The translations under genes were made by a program, and so were the position numbers. Shown piece by piece: positions 53,722 through 63,762 of a DNA stretch of 64,000 nucleotides. The stretch lies in contig JABSRT010000006.1 in assembly GCA_013214945.1 (NCBI GenBank), positions 62,001 through 126,000 of the forward strand, read 5' to 3'. The notes beneath the pieces were generated by a model. The model saw only the letters and a list, made by a program, of their open reading frames with translations, had not been told where the DNA came from and ran no database searches. This stretch comes from Gammaproteobacteria bacterium (lineage in GTDB: Bacteria; Pseudomonadota; Gammaproteobacteria; Enterobacterales; Psychrobiaceae). Every line of letters begins with the position of its first letter. Positions within the stretch are counted from its first letter, which is position 1.

Positions 53722-54645
53722 ATGAGCACAGCTATTATTTCACATCAACAATGTCGTCGCCATAAGATGAGTGATGATCATCCGGAAGATCCGAGCCGAA
53801 TCGATGCTATTTCAGACCGACTGATTGCCAGTGGTTTAGAATATAGTTTAGATCATTATGATGCCAACCTTATTCAACGCGAAGATTTATTACGAGTTCA
53901 TGACGCGGCTTACCTAGCGCAGCTCGATGCGATGTTACCTAGTGAAGGTTTGGTCGCGGTCGATCCCGACACCCAAATGTGCCCTAATACACTCAAAGCG
54001 GCTGAGCGCGCTGCAGGAGCTGCGGTGCAAGCCGTTAGTTTAGTCTGCGGTAGTAATCATCGGGCAGTATTTTGCAATATTAGACCGCCGGGACATCATG
54101 CACACCGGGCACAGGCCGGCGGATTTTGTTTTTATAATAATGTTGCGGTTGCTGCAAGTTATGCACTTGATAAATTAGGACTTGAGCGTGTGGCTGTGAT
54201 TGACTTTGATGTACATCATGGCGACGGCACGGAAGATATTTTTAAAGATGATCATCGGGTAATGTTTTGTTCTATTTTTCAGCACCCATTTTTTCCGCAC
54301 GGCAATACCGAGCGTCCTAATAAATATCACATTAAAATACCGCTGGCCGCAGGTGCCGGCAGTGATGAATTTAGGCAAGTGGTGACTAACCAATGGCTGC
54401 CTGCGCTACTAGAATTTAAGCCGCAACTGTTGTTTATTTCTGCTGGTTTTGATGCCCATCGTGACGATGACATGGGCGGAATTAATTTAGTTGATACTGA
54501 TTATAGTTGGGTAACCGAGCAACTTGTTGCCGTTGCTGAACAGCTAGGCTGTCAGGGGATTGTATCGGTGCTTGAAGGGGGTTATGTGCCAGATGTTCTC
54601 GGTCGCAGCGCCGTTGCGCATATTAAAGCCTTGGCTCGTTTATAA
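53722..54645 (+). CDS. Histone deacetylase-superfamily (class II-like) amidohydrolase
   Basis: The 307-residue protein is a zinc-dependent deacetylase-superfamily enzyme. The motifs are RPPGHHAHRAQAGGFCFYNN, IDFDVHHGDGTEDIF with the metal-binding Asp and His, and ISAGFDAHRDDDMGG with the second Asp and catalytic-loop residues. Substrates can be acetylated lysine, acetylpolyamines or acetoin-related compounds; sequence alone does not decide. The nearby gene set includes a Pat-type protein acetyltransferase. Confidence 0.9.
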   Translation: MSTAIISHQQCRRHKMSDDHPEDPSRIDAISDRLIASGLEYSLDHYDANLIQREDLLRVHDAAYLAQLDAMLPSEGLVAVDPDTQMCPNTLKAAERAAGAAVQAVSLVCGSNHRAVFCNIRPPGHHAHRAQAGGFCFYNNVAVAASYALDKLGLERVAVIDFDVHHGDGTEDIFKDDHRVMFCSIFQHPFFPHGNTERPNKYHIKIPLAAGAGSDEFRQVVTNQWLPALLEFKPQLLFISAGFDAHRDDDMGGINLVDTDYSWVTEQLVAVAEQLGCQGIVSVLEGGYVPDVLGRSAVAHIKALARL

Positions 54646-54654
54646 AGAGAGTGA

Positions 54655-54846
54655 TTACGCAACTTCGTAGTAATTAGCTGTTGCCGCTAATTGCTGATTC
54701 AGTACCTGTTTAGTTAAGCTAATACAGCCGCCACATTGACTGCCCACACCAAACTTTTCTTTTAATTGTTTGATCGTCTCGCTGCCATCATTGACAGCCT
54801 GACGGATGTCATTTTCAGTAACGGCATTACAGACACAAACAAACAT
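54655..54846 (-). CDS. bfd: Bacterioferritin-associated ferredoxin-like [2Fe-2S] protein
   Basis: The 63-residue product has the Bfd cysteine pattern: Cys4 and Cys6 (MFVCVCNAVTENDI) and Cys38 and Cys41 (SQCGGC), ligands of a [2Fe-2S] cluster. Bfd reduces bacterioferritin iron for release. No bfr gene is next to it. It is convergent with the HDAC-like gene. Confidence 0.9.
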   Translation of the reverse strand: MFVCVCNAVTENDIRQAVNDGSETIKQLKEKFGVGSQCGGCISLTKQVLNQQLAATANYYEVA

Positions 54847-54959
54847 AAGAATTATTCCGATTTAAAATATAGCGAGCAGTATAAATGATATTAATTTGCA
54901 TTTAAAGCTTAAATAGTGCAAAAAATCGGATGTTTTTTGCACTACTTTTGTCGTGCTTG

Positions 54960-57674
54960 CTAAGGATTTGTTTTGTTTATTTTTTGTAGCGGTAACTTCA
55001 TTTCAACCCAGCCTTCTTCAATATCGAATTTTACTTTAAATCCGAGCTTGCGCGCTAAACTGACCATGCCAGCATTTTGCGGTAACGTAATACCTACCAT
55101 AATTTGAGTGCCACGTTGGCGGCAGTAATCGATCATTTTTAGCATTAATTTCTTACCTAAGCCTTGGCCTTGCAATTCACTGCGAATAACAACGGCAAAT
55201 TCTGTTTCATGGTTTTCAGGGTCGGTAATGGCTCGCACGACACCTAAAGTATGAAATTGGCCAGCAGGATCTTGGTATGAGGCGATAAAGGCCATCTCGC
55301 GATCAAAGTCTATTTGAGTCATTTTAGCCATCGCCTCATGACTCAATTGGCCGACTTCCCCAAAAAATCGTTTGTAGCGATCTTCTTTACTGAGGCTGTT
55401 ATTAAATTCGAAATGGGTTTGTTCATCTTCTGCAATAATCGGCCTTAATAATACTTCACGGCCATCACGCAGGCTAAAATTCTCTTCATGCTCCTTGGGA
55501 TAAGGGCGGATAGCTAACCGTGAGGCACCGTCGCAGTCGCTATGGCTTAATGTTATTGAGACATCAAGCAAGGTAATATGTTCGCCAGCGACTAACATCG
55601 GATTAATGTCTAAGGCAGCTATTTCTGGGCAATCAACAATCAAATAGGATAGCTGGGCTATAGTGGTCGATAAGGCATTAATGTCTAGCGCATGCAAGGC
55701 TTTACGATCTTTAATTTTGCCATTTTTGAGTGCATTAATGACCATATATCGTGCAAGTGCAGAGTTTAACGGCGGTAAGGCAACGGCAGCGTCTTGGGTT
55801 AAATCCCATTCAGAGCCGCCTTCACCGATGTATAAAATGGGACCAAATACCGGATCGTTATGCATCGCAAATCGTAGTTCTTGCGCGCCAGCGGTTTGCG
55901 CCATTTTTTGTAAACTTAGTCCGGTAATGTTAACCGCGGGTTCAAACGATTTCACTCGTTCGATCATGGCAGTCGCGGCATTTTCAACATCATCACCATT
56001 ATTTAAATTGAGCACCACTCCACCAACATCTGATTTATATGCGAGCTGCGGTGCAGCAATTTTTAAGGCGATTGGAAAACCAATTTCAGTGGCAATTAAC
56101 CTAGCTTGTTGAGGATCTTGAGCGTGGCGAGTAGCAATACAAGATAAGCCATAAGCGGCTAAAATTGGCTGCGCTTGGCCAATATCAAGTTTAGTAATAC
56201 CACTGGCTAAATGCTGCTGGGCCAGTTGCCTAACGAGGTTAGCATCAGATTGAACATGGCGAGATATTGATTTTGGCGTTTGCTGCAGCAATTTTTGATT
56301 GCGACGGTATTCAACCATGTGCATAAAGGCGCCGACAGCTCCTTCTGGAGTTCGGTAAGTGGGCAGTCCATGTTGGCGCAACAGGCGACGTGCAGCGTAG
56401 GCTGACTGCTCACCGGTCCAGTTGGTTAAGATGTTAATTTTATTAGATTTTGGCAGTTTCGTTATTGCCGCCAGTATTTTCTTGGCATATTCTTCCCCCG
56501 TGTCGACCGCACTTGGTGAATGGATAATCAATAAGCTATCAATGTTTTTCGAGTGAAGTAACAGTTCGACCGCTTGAGCAAAACGCTCAGGGGTTGAATC
56601 GCCGGCAATGTCAGCCGGGTTGGTACGAGACCAATAACGGGGTAATAGTTTGTCTAGTTGCGCAATAATTTCGGGTTCGATCTCGGCTAATTTACCGCCG
56701 CGACTAATTAAGGCGTCAACGGCCATAATACCAGGAGCGCCGCCATTCGTTATTATGGCTAATCGTTCGCCTTTGAGCGGTTTGGCATGAGCCAGAGTTT
56801 CAAATGCGGCAAATAGCTCATGTAAATTATTAACACGTAACATGCCCGCGCGACGAAAAGCCGCGTCATAGACCAGATCGTTGCCAGCTGACTGGCCGCC
56901 GCTATGATGTGATACCGAGATCGCACCTTGAGCCGTTTTGCCGGACTTAATAACTAAAATTGGCTTTGAGCGGGCAGCGCTGCGGGCGGCTGACATGAAA
57001 TGGCGATGGTCTTTAATGCTATCAATATAAAGTAAAATGGCTTGAGTTTTAGTGTCGCGCCCCAAATAATCTAATAACTCGCTAAAGTCGATATCGATAG
57101 CTTCACCGATAGAAATAAAGTGAGAAAAGCCAATATTGTTATGATTAGCCCAGTCGAGCATGGTGGTGGCGACCGATGATGATTGCGAAATAAAGGCGAC
57201 TTTACCCGGTAAAGCCTGAATATGAGATAAGCTGGCATTTAGTCCAATATGTGGCAATTGCATGCCTAAGCTGCTGCCGCCAAGTAGTCTTATGCCATAT
57301 TTTTTGGCAATGGCACGAATTTGTTCGGTGCCATCTTGTTGTTCGACCACTGGCAGCTCGCTAATGCCTGCTGCCATAATGGTGGCGTATTTGCAGCCGG
57401 CTTGCCCAAGCTCAATTAAAACCGCACTCAGTCGCTCGGCGCTAACCGCTATAATAGCCAAGTCAGGCACGATGGGTAATTGGGCAATAGTTTTATAAGC
57501 TAAAATTCCGCACACAGCAGGAAATTTCGGGGTAACAGGCATGATTGGACCGCTGAAGTCGCCTTCCAATAAATTGCGGATAATTTTATTACCGGCCCGG
57601 TTCGATTTATTTGAGGCGCCAATCACTGCGATCGACTTGGGTTGAAATAAGTAAGAAACCGGGTTGCGACTCAT
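54960..57674 (-). CDS. pat: Pat/YfiQ-type protein lysine acetyltransferase (acyl-CoA synthetase-GNAT fusion)
   Basis: The 904-residue protein (E. coli YfiQ 886) has an NDP-forming acyl-CoA synthetase-like N-terminal part (CoA-binding SIAVIGASNKSNRAGNKIIR; the succinyl-CoA ligase-like region; FSHFISIGEAIDIDFSELLD; an ATP-grasp-type region AYGLSCIATRHAQDPQQARL) and a C-terminal GNAT domain (SELQGQGLGKKLMLKMIDYC) that binds acetyl-CoA. Pat enzymes acetylate lysines of acetyl-CoA synthetase and other proteins. It starts at the ATG at 57674. Confidence 0.92.
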   Translation of the reverse strand: MSRNPVSYLFQPKSIAVIGASNKSNRAGNKIIRNLLEGDFSGPIMPVTPKFPAVCGILAYKTIAQLPIVPDLAIIAVSAERLSAVLIELGQAGCKYATIMAAGISELPVVEQQDGTEQIRAIAKKYGIRLLGGSSLGMQLPHIGLNASLSHIQALPGKVAFISQSSSVATTMLDWANHNNIGFSHFISIGEAIDIDFSELLDYLGRDTKTQAILLYIDSIKDHRHFMSAARSAARSKPILVIKSGKTAQGAISVSHHSGGQSAGNDLVYDAAFRRAGMLRVNNLHELFAAFETLAHAKPLKGERLAIITNGGAPGIMAVDALISRGGKLAEIEPEIIAQLDKLLPRYWSRTNPADIAGDSTPERFAQAVELLLHSKNIDSLLIIHSPSAVDTGEEYAKKILAAITKLPKSNKINILTNWTGEQSAYAARRLLRQHGLPTYRTPEGAVGAFMHMVEYRRNQKLLQQTPKSISRHVQSDANLVRQLAQQHLASGITKLDIGQAQPILAAYGLSCIATRHAQDPQQARLIATEIGFPIALKIAAPQLAYKSDVGGVVLNLNNGDDVENAATAMIERVKSFEPAVNITGLSLQKMAQTAGAQELRFAMHNDPVFGPILYIGEGGSEWDLTQDAAVALPPLNSALARYMVINALKNGKIKDRKALHALDINALSTTIAQLSYLIVDCPEIAALDINPMLVAGEHITLLDVSITLSHSDCDGASRLAIRPYPKEHEENFSLRDGREVLLRPIIAEDEQTHFEFNNSLSKEDRYKRFFGEVGQLSHEAMAKMTQIDFDREMAFIASYQDPAGQFHTLGVVRAITDPENHETEFAVVIRSELQGQGLGKKLMLKMIDYCRQRGTQIMVGITLPQNAGMVSLARKLGFKVKFDIEEGWVEMKLPLQKINKTNP

Positions 57675-57942
57675 TAGTTGCTCCTAATCAAATGGAATGA
57701 GAAAATCATAAATCAGTCACGCGCTTATGGCTATGACTCTAATCAAATTTTTGTCTAAATTACGCTAATGCCAAGGTTAGTACGATGAAGTTTGTTATAT
57801 CAAGCTAATTACCGAGCCAATCACCATAGCGTGTTATCATATTTAAATAAACGTCAGTAAATTAATCACTTGTTCAGATACTGCAGCTTATAATCATGTA
57901 AATGCCGTTAAATTGCACATTACTTTATCCAAGGAGAGTGTT

Positions 57943-58611
57943 ATGTTCACTCAATTATCATTTAAAAAAATCACCGCGACAGCTTTGGCTATTTCGACAT
58001 TAACTTTAACAGCTTGTCAGACCTATGATCCTTACACCGGTGAACAAAAAACCAGCAAAGCAGCTGTTTATGGCTTTGGAGCGGCAGCAGTTTGTGCCTT
58101 AATCGGCTCAACGAAAAACAGTAAACGCGCTCGTGCTGCAGGCTTAGGCTGTGGTGTTATCGGTGCCGGAATTGGTGCTTACATGGACGCGCAAGAAGCA
58201 GAGCTGCGCAAAGAAATGCAAGGAACTGGAGTGCAGGTTGAGCGTAACGGCGATCAATTGCGCTTGATCATGCCTGGCAATGTCACCTTTGATACTGCAA
58301 GGTTTGACATTAATGCTAATTTTTATCAAACGCTAAATGCGGTTGGCCGTGTTTTAGATAAATTTAAAGATACCCAATTAATGGTTGGCGGTCATGCTGA
58401 CAGCACTGGTTCAGTTAGTTTTAACCAGACTTTATCGGCCAATCGCGCTGTTTCTGTTGCCAATTACCTGCAAAGCCGTGGTATTGCGGCGCAACGTTTA
58501 ATGAGCCGGGGTTACGGCTCTGAATTGCCAGTTGCAGGCAATAATACCGCTGCCGGACGCCAACTAAATCGTCGGGTTGAGCTCGACATTATTGCTGCCG
58601 GTGCACGTTAG
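57943..58611 (+). CDS. OmpA-family outer-membrane lipoprotein (YiaD-like)
   Basis: The 222-residue product starts at the ATG at 57943 after AAGGAG. A lipoprotein signal ends in the lipobox LTAC; the following section has glycine-rich segments (YGFGAAAVCALIG; GLGCGVIGAGIGAYM). The C-terminal OmpA-like domain (about 110-222; VTFDTARFDINANFYQTLNA; GGHADSTGSVSFNQTLSANR) binds peptidoglycan. It is monocistronic, with a 268-base AT-rich gap upstream in which I see no gene. Confidence 0.88.
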   Translation: MFTQLSFKKITATALAISTLTLTACQTYDPYTGEQKTSKAAVYGFGAAAVCALIGSTKNSKRARAAGLGCGVIGAGIGAYMDAQEAELRKEMQGTGVQVERNGDQLRLIMPGNVTFDTARFDINANFYQTLNAVGRVLDKFKDTQLMVGGHADSTGSVSFNQTLSANRAVSVANYLQSRGIAAQRLMSRGYGSELPVAGNNTAAGRQLNRRVELDIIAAGAR

Positions 58612-58637
58612 TTCTAAATTGTTAAGATTATACTAAG

Positions 58638-58686
58638 AGCCAAATATCTCACTTTTTATATCTAGTGCTGTATTTGGCTTTTTTTT
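58638..58686 (+). terminator. Intrinsic terminator after the OmpA-like gene
   Basis: Arms AGCCAAATA (58638-58646) and TATTTGGCT (58671-58679) are followed by eight T residues. The 24-base loop is long. Confidence 0.75.
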
Positions 58687-58811
58687 GGTTAAAAAATAGT
58701 GGTAACCGTATGTGTTTGTGTTAATTTAATGGGGTTGATGAGCGAGTCTAATAATTTTAATAAATCTGACCAACTCTTTGTATTAATCAATGCTAATCTG
58801 CGGGAATTTTT

Positions 58812-61223
58812 ATGCTTGGACTGTTGAAATTTTTAAATTTCATGATGCTGTCTTTACTTGTTAATCTATCTATCGTAACCAACGTTGTCGCAGTCTCCCT
58901 CAGTAGTTTGCCGTTAATAGACACGCTTATTACCGGAACGCCATCGCTGTTATTTAATGATTTGTTGTTGGTTACTCAAGCGACAGAGAATAAGCCTATT
59001 GTGGCTAATGCTGCTATCACTGACGACAATTCAGTCGTTACTGATCCTGACTCCCAATCTGAAATATTAACCGGCTTAATTATTTTAAGCTGCTCGATGT
59101 TACTCGTCATTTTCGTGCTGTTAGCTCGGCGATTATTGGTACTATTTAAGCAGCAGCGAACGTTTATTAATGTGACTAATAAGCAGGTTGAGCGGCTCGA
59201 ATTGGCACTTAGTGGCAGCGGCGATCAGGCATGGGATTGGAATATAACTAACAACACGATTAATGTCAGCAGCCAAAGTGAATTATTCGATTATCAAGGT
59301 TTTACCGATCAAAGTTTAACGACTATCCATCCTAATGATCGTCAGCGGGTTCAAAAATTATTGCAGCAGCACCTCGCAGGTCAAGTGACTCAATTTAAGG
59401 TCAGTTATCGTATTGAGCGCACTGATTTGCCCGGCCAATGGATTTGGGTTTTAGATCGCGCCAAGATTGTCGAATACCACGATGATGGCAGTCCACACCG
59501 GATGGCCGGTACTATTCGAGATATTACTGAGCTTAAACAGACCGAGTTTAAACTTAAGTTACAAGCTGAGGCGATTGATAATATTTCAGATGCGATTTAT
59601 ATTTTCGATCTCGATTTTAATGTGGTGGAAGTTAATAAGGCATTCGAAAGCGTTACGGGTTACCAACGAGAGCAAGTGTTAGGTAACAGTAAAATATTTG
59701 ATAGTTACCACCCGAAAACCTCCGCCTTAATTCGGGCCAAACTTGAAAAAAGCCAGGGCTGGAGTGGTGAAATAATTGCGCAACACTCGACCGGTCAAGC
59801 TTATGATGTATATCTTAATATAAATGTTATCACCAATGAAGATTCTAGTATAAGTCACTACGTAGCGGCCTGTTCCGACATTACCAGTCGTAAAGCGATT
59901 GAAATTGAATTGCGCAACTTATCTAATATCGATCCATTAACCAAATTGCCCAATCGCTCGTATTTTCAATACGCACACCGTAATCTGATTCGACGAAATC
60001 AGCGCCATGCCCTGTTAACTTTAGATGTTGATAATTTCAAAAAAATTAATGATTCAATGGGCCACGATCAAGGGGATAATTTACTTTGCTTGATCGCTAA
60101 GCGACTTGATAAAAAAATTGAATGCCAGCATTTATTATGCCGTTTAGGTGGTGATGAGTTTGCTATTTTACTCGAAGATACTGACCAAATCAGCATGATC
60201 ACTCAAGTGCTTTATGAAATAGAGACTTCGTTACAGCAGCCGTTTAGTTTTAATGGCGCCGAGCTGGTAATGAGTTGCAGTGTTGGCGTATCGATATTTC
60301 CTAATGATGGTGAAAGTACTGAAAACATATTGCAATGTGCTGATACGGCAATGTATTACGCAAAATCAGATAGCGGATTTAGCTACCAGTTTTTTAGTAG
60401 TTCGATGAATGAATCGGCGATCCGTCGTCTTGAGGTTGAAAGCTTAATTCGTCAGGCGTTAAAAAATGATTGGTTTGAAGTCTATTATCAGCCTAAATAT
60501 GACGCCGCCACTTCGCAGTTGTCGGGTATGGAGGCTTTGGTTCGGCTCAACCATCCTAAGCTTGGCATGATCAGTCCCAATGAATTTATTCCGGTGGCCG
60601 AAGATACTGGCTTGGTGATCGAAATTGGTGAAATAGTATTACGTAAGGCCTGTCTTACCGCGCAGTATTGGCGCTGTAAAGGGCTGTTTAACGGCCGTGT
60701 TGCGGTCAATTTGGCCGCTAGACAATTCAGTCAGGCTGATTTACTTAAACGCATTACCCATGTTTTAGAATATACCCAGCTACCAGTTGCTAATCTTGAG
60801 CTTGAGATTACTGAAGGCACGGTGATCGAAAATCCGGAAATGGCCATAGCCACCATGCAACAGCTAACGGATATTGGTATTACCTTGGCACTTGATGATT
60901 TTGGCACAGGGTATTCGTCATTAAGTTATTTGAAACGTTTTCCAATTCATACGCTTAAGATTGATAAAGCCTTTATTGATGACTTAACGCTGGAAAAAGG
61001 CGAGCGGCACATGGTGGCATCAATTATCTCGATTGCCCATAATATGGGCTTAACCGTGGTGGCTGAAGGGGTTGAAACACCAGAGCAACTGGCTATTTTA
61101 CAGCAACTGTCTTGTGAAACCATTCAGGGCTTTATTTTTAGTCGGCCGTTGTCTGAAGATGACTTCTTGTCGTTGTTATTACGTCAACAATATCAGGTGA
61201 AGTCACTTGAGGTGACTCTCTAA
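58812..61223 (+). CDS. Membrane-bound PAS-GGDEF-EAL cyclic di-GMP enzyme
   Basis: The 803-residue protein has an N-terminal hydrophobic segment and a second span near residue 95 (GLIILSCSMLLVIFVLLA), then two PAS-like domains (about 130-245 and 250-370), a GGDEF domain (LCRLGGDEFAILLED) and an EAL domain (MEALVRLNHPKLGM; LDDFGTGYSSLSYL). Both catalytic motifs are intact; the allosteric RxxD site before GGDEF is missing. It could have diguanylate cyclase, phosphodiesterase or both activities. It is monocistronic and convergent with anmK. Confidence 0.93.
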   Translation: MLGLLKFLNFMMLSLLVNLSIVTNVVAVSLSSLPLIDTLITGTPSLLFNDLLLVTQATENKPIVANAAITDDNSVVTDPDSQSEILTGLIILSCSMLLVIFVLLARRLLVLFKQQRTFINVTNKQVERLELALSGSGDQAWDWNITNNTINVSSQSELFDYQGFTDQSLTTIHPNDRQRVQKLLQQHLAGQVTQFKVSYRIERTDLPGQWIWVLDRAKIVEYHDDGSPHRMAGTIRDITELKQTEFKLKLQAEAIDNISDAIYIFDLDFNVVEVNKAFESVTGYQREQVLGNSKIFDSYHPKTSALIRAKLEKSQGWSGEIIAQHSTGQAYDVYLNINVITNEDSSISHYVAACSDITSRKAIEIELRNLSNIDPLTKLPNRSYFQYAHRNLIRRNQRHALLTLDVDNFKKINDSMGHDQGDNLLCLIAKRLDKKIECQHLLCRLGGDEFAILLEDTDQISMITQVLYEIETSLQQPFSFNGAELVMSCSVGVSIFPNDGESTENILQCADTAMYYAKSDSGFSYQFFSSSMNESAIRRLEVESLIRQALKNDWFEVYYQPKYDAATSQLSGMEALVRLNHPKLGMISPNEFIPVAEDTGLVIEIGEIVLRKACLTAQYWRCKGLFNGRVAVNLAARQFSQADLLKRITHVLEYTQLPVANLELEITEGTVIENPEMAIATMQQLTDIGITLALDDFGTGYSSLSYLKRFPIHTLKIDKAFIDDLTLEKGERHMVASIISIAHNMGLTVVAEGVETPEQLAILQQLSCETIQGFIFSRPLSEDDFLSLLLRQQYQVKSLEVTL

Positions 61224-61243
61224 TCAAAGTTTGTCGATCTGGT

Positions 61244-62350
61244 TTATGCCGCTGGAAAAAAAACACCTAATACCGCCGATCTGCTCGCGCCTGTTACCTG
61301 AGGCAAGTTTGCGGGTTGGCGTTCAATATGGCAATAAGCTAACCACGCAAAGGCTATGCCCTCAACCCACTGCGGCGCCAAACCAAGCTGCGCGCTCGAC
61401 GCGATGGTGGCCTTGGGTAAACGAGCTTTTAACCGAGCAACCAAGTCTAGATTAAAGATCCCGCCACCGCATAAATAAACTTGGGCCGTGGGGGACAGTT
61501 GCTCAATATCACGAGCAATCGACTCCGCTGTTAGCTGCGCTAAGGTTGCTTGAATATCTGGTGGGCTTAACGCTGAAAATTGTTCAAGATGATTGCTTAG
61601 CCATTGCGGGTTAAATAGCTCGCGGCCGGTACTTTTTGGCGGCTGTTGGTTAAAATAAGGATGTTGTAACATCTTAGCTAATAGCGCTGGGCAATAGTTA
61701 CCTTGGCTTGCCCATTGGCCGCCATCATCATAGGTTTGTTGATTGTGCTTATTAAACCAATAATCGAGCAAAGTATTGCCCGGGCCAGTATCAAAGCCTT
61801 TAATCTCATTACTATGTGCGGGCAGCCAGGTAATATTAGCGATGCCGCCAATGTTTAAGATCACCCGATTTGTTGATTGTGCACTAAACAGCTGCTGATG
61901 GAATGCCGGTACTAAAGGTGCACCTTGGCCGCCTAGCGCCATATCTTTACGTCGAAAATCTGCAATAGTGTCGATATTAGTGAGTGCTGCGATGACATTG
62001 GCATCACCAATTTGAATTGTAAACGGGTGCTCGCCATTGGGCATATGACGGACAGTTTGGCCGTGTGAACCAATCGCGATAACTTCTTCAGGGGCAATGT
62101 TAGCGAGTTTGAGTAAATTTAAACTCGCTAACGCAAACAGCTCACCACAGGCGCGGTCGCACTGGCCGAGTAAATTTATATCACCAGTCATTGGATTGGC
62201 TAAGGTATGTAATTTAGTGAGCAGGGTACTAGGAATAGGTTGATCATGGCTGGCTACTAGCTGTGGCTTGCCATGACTAAACTCGACCAACACGGCGTCG
62301 ACGCCGTCCATGCTGGTACCTGACATTAATCCGATATAATATTTTTTCAT
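61244..62350 (-). CDS. anmK: Anhydro-N-acetylmuramic acid kinase
   Basis: AnmK phosphorylates and opens 1,6-anhydroMurNAc to MurNAc-6-phosphate in cell-wall recycling. The 368 residues (E. coli 369) begin with the ASKHA loop [20 protein letters not shown], and contain [24 protein letters not shown] and YLCGGGIFN. It is 17 bases downstream of mepM on the same strand, presumably one operon. The other steps, AmgK and MurU, are at the left of the window. Confidence 0.96.
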   Translation of the reverse strand: MKKYYIGLMSGTSMDGVDAVLVEFSHGKPQLVASHDQPIPSTLLTKLHTLANPMTGDINLLGQCDRACGELFALASLNLLKLANIAPEEVIAIGSHGQTVRHMPNGEHPFTIQIGDANVIAALTNIDTIADFRRKDMALGGQGAPLVPAFHQQLFSAQSTNRVILNIGGIANITWLPAHSNEIKGFDTGPGNTLLDYWFNKHNQQTYDDGGQWASQGNYCPALLAKMLQHPYFNQQPPKSTGRELFNPQWLSNHLEQFSALSPPDIQATLAQLTAESIARDIEQLSPTAQVYLCGGGIFNLDLVARLKARLPKATIASSAQLGLAPQWVEGIAFAWLAYCHIERQPANLPQVTGASRSAVLGVFFPAA

Positions 62351-62367
62351 GCTAGCGCTCCCTGAGC

Positions 62368-63762
62368 CTAAAAGCTTGCCAACATTACGCGCTTATTGGC
62401 GTTTAGTTGTTCCATTCTACGTTCGGCTAAGGTTAAAAACTTACGGCGATCTTTTTTGGCTATTGCTTGTGATTTTGGTAATTTAACCGTTCTAGGATTG
62501 CGATGCACGCCATTAACTAAGAATTCATAATGCAGATGGGCGCCGGTAACACGTCCGGTTGCACCGACATTGCCAATGCGATCACCTTGCTTAACTCGGG
62601 CACCTTTTTTGACATATCTTTTTGATAAATGAAGATACTTAGTGACATAACGCTCGCCGTGTTTTATCACCACATAATTACCATTGTACTTATTATAACT
62701 CGAAGCGATCACAGTGCCGCTGCCTGAAGCGACCACTGGGGTGCCTGTCTTAGCGGCGTAATCGATGCCACGGTGCGGTTTAATTGCTTTAGTGACCGGG
62801 TGAAGCCGGCGCGGATTAAAATTAGAGCTGATATATTTAAAATTAACCGGTGAGCGTAAAAAAGCTTTGCGCATGCTGCGCCCAGTCGCTGAGTAATATT
62901 GGTCATTGTTTGCTCTAATAGCTTGATAGCTTTGACCACGATTGACAAATTCTGCAGCAATAATATTACCGTTCTTAACCTCTATACCATCGAGATATTT
63001 TGTTTCATAGATCAGGCTAAATTGATCTCCAGCGCGAATATCGAGCCCAAAATCGATATCCCAGCCAAAAAGTTGGGCCAAATTCATAATTAATGACGGG
63101 CTTAAGCCATTTTCAGACGCGGCGTTCCAAAAGTTGTTTTCAATGGTGGCGCTCACAATGTGCTCACGTGTTTCGAGTTCGCGAACAATTTTCTTGGCTT
63201 GAAACTTACCTGCTTGTTGCGATATCTCAAGGCTAGTGACGACATCTTGTTGGTAGGTCAGTTTTATTAATTCTTGCTGACCATTGGTGCCAAAATTTAG
63301 GGTTTGGCCGGGCATTATTTTAGTTAAGGCCATGGTGTCGTTGCCCAAACTGGTAATTTTATACAAGGTATTGGCACTAAAACCGGCACGATTAAAAATC
63401 AAGCCGAGATTATCGCCTGACTTTACCGTGACCTGTTGCCAGCTTAACGTCGGCTCTGGTTTTGTTACGACTGGTTTTATGACGACAGGCTTGGTGACTG
63501 CAGATTGTGACCGTGGCGGTGCAACCTTCGCAGTTGTTGCTGTTTGCTGTTGCTGTATGTGAAGTACTGGCGCCGAGTTTGCACTGCCTGAACTATCATC
63601 AAACACAATATCGGCAGCATAACGGGTAGCCACTTTTAAGCTGGTATCCGATGATGGGGCCGTTTCGTTACTAGGTAACAAAAATAAAATAGTCATAACT
63701 AGGGAAATGGCTAGCAGCAATTGCTGATGGCGACGGGGTAACTTATGGAAAATTTTTGTCAT
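62368..63762 (-). CDS. mepM: M23 murein DD-endopeptidase, MepM/YebA-like
   Basis: The 464-residue protein has an N-terminal membrane anchor ([18 protein letters not shown]), a LysM-like OapA region ([20 protein letters not shown]) and a C-terminal M23 metallopeptidase domain: [14 protein letters not shown] and [19 protein letters not shown] supply the Zn ligands. It cleaves peptidoglycan cross-links during growth. It is upstream of anmK. Shewanella-type genomes have tyrS beyond mepM. Confidence 0.94.
   Translation of the reverse strand: MTKIFHKLPRRHQQLLLAISLVMTILFLLPSNETAPSSDTSLKVATRYAADIVFDDSSGSANSAPVLHIQQQQTATTAKVAPPRSQSAVTKPVVIKPVVTKPEPTLSWQQVTVKSGDNLGLIFNRAGFSANTLYKITSLGNDTMALTKIMPGQTLNFGTNGQQELIKLTYQQDVVTSLEISQQAGKFQAKKIVRELETREHIVSATIENNFWNAASENGLSPSLIMNLAQLFGWDIDFGLDIRAGDQFSLIYETKYLDGIEVKNGNIIAAEFVNRGQSYQAIRANNDQYYSATGRSMRKAFLRSPVNFKYISSNFNPRRLHPVTKAIKPHRGIDYAAKTGTPVVASGSGTVIASSYNKYNGNYVVIKHGERYVTKYLHLSKRYVKKGARVKQGDRIGNVGATGRVTGAHLHYEFLVNGVHRNPRTVKLPKSQAIAKKDRRKFLTLAERRMEQLNANKRVMLASF

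Noticed and set aside
55663-56112. 149-codon plus-strand frame opposite pat
   Set aside because: It is antisense to an intact gene and has no motif.
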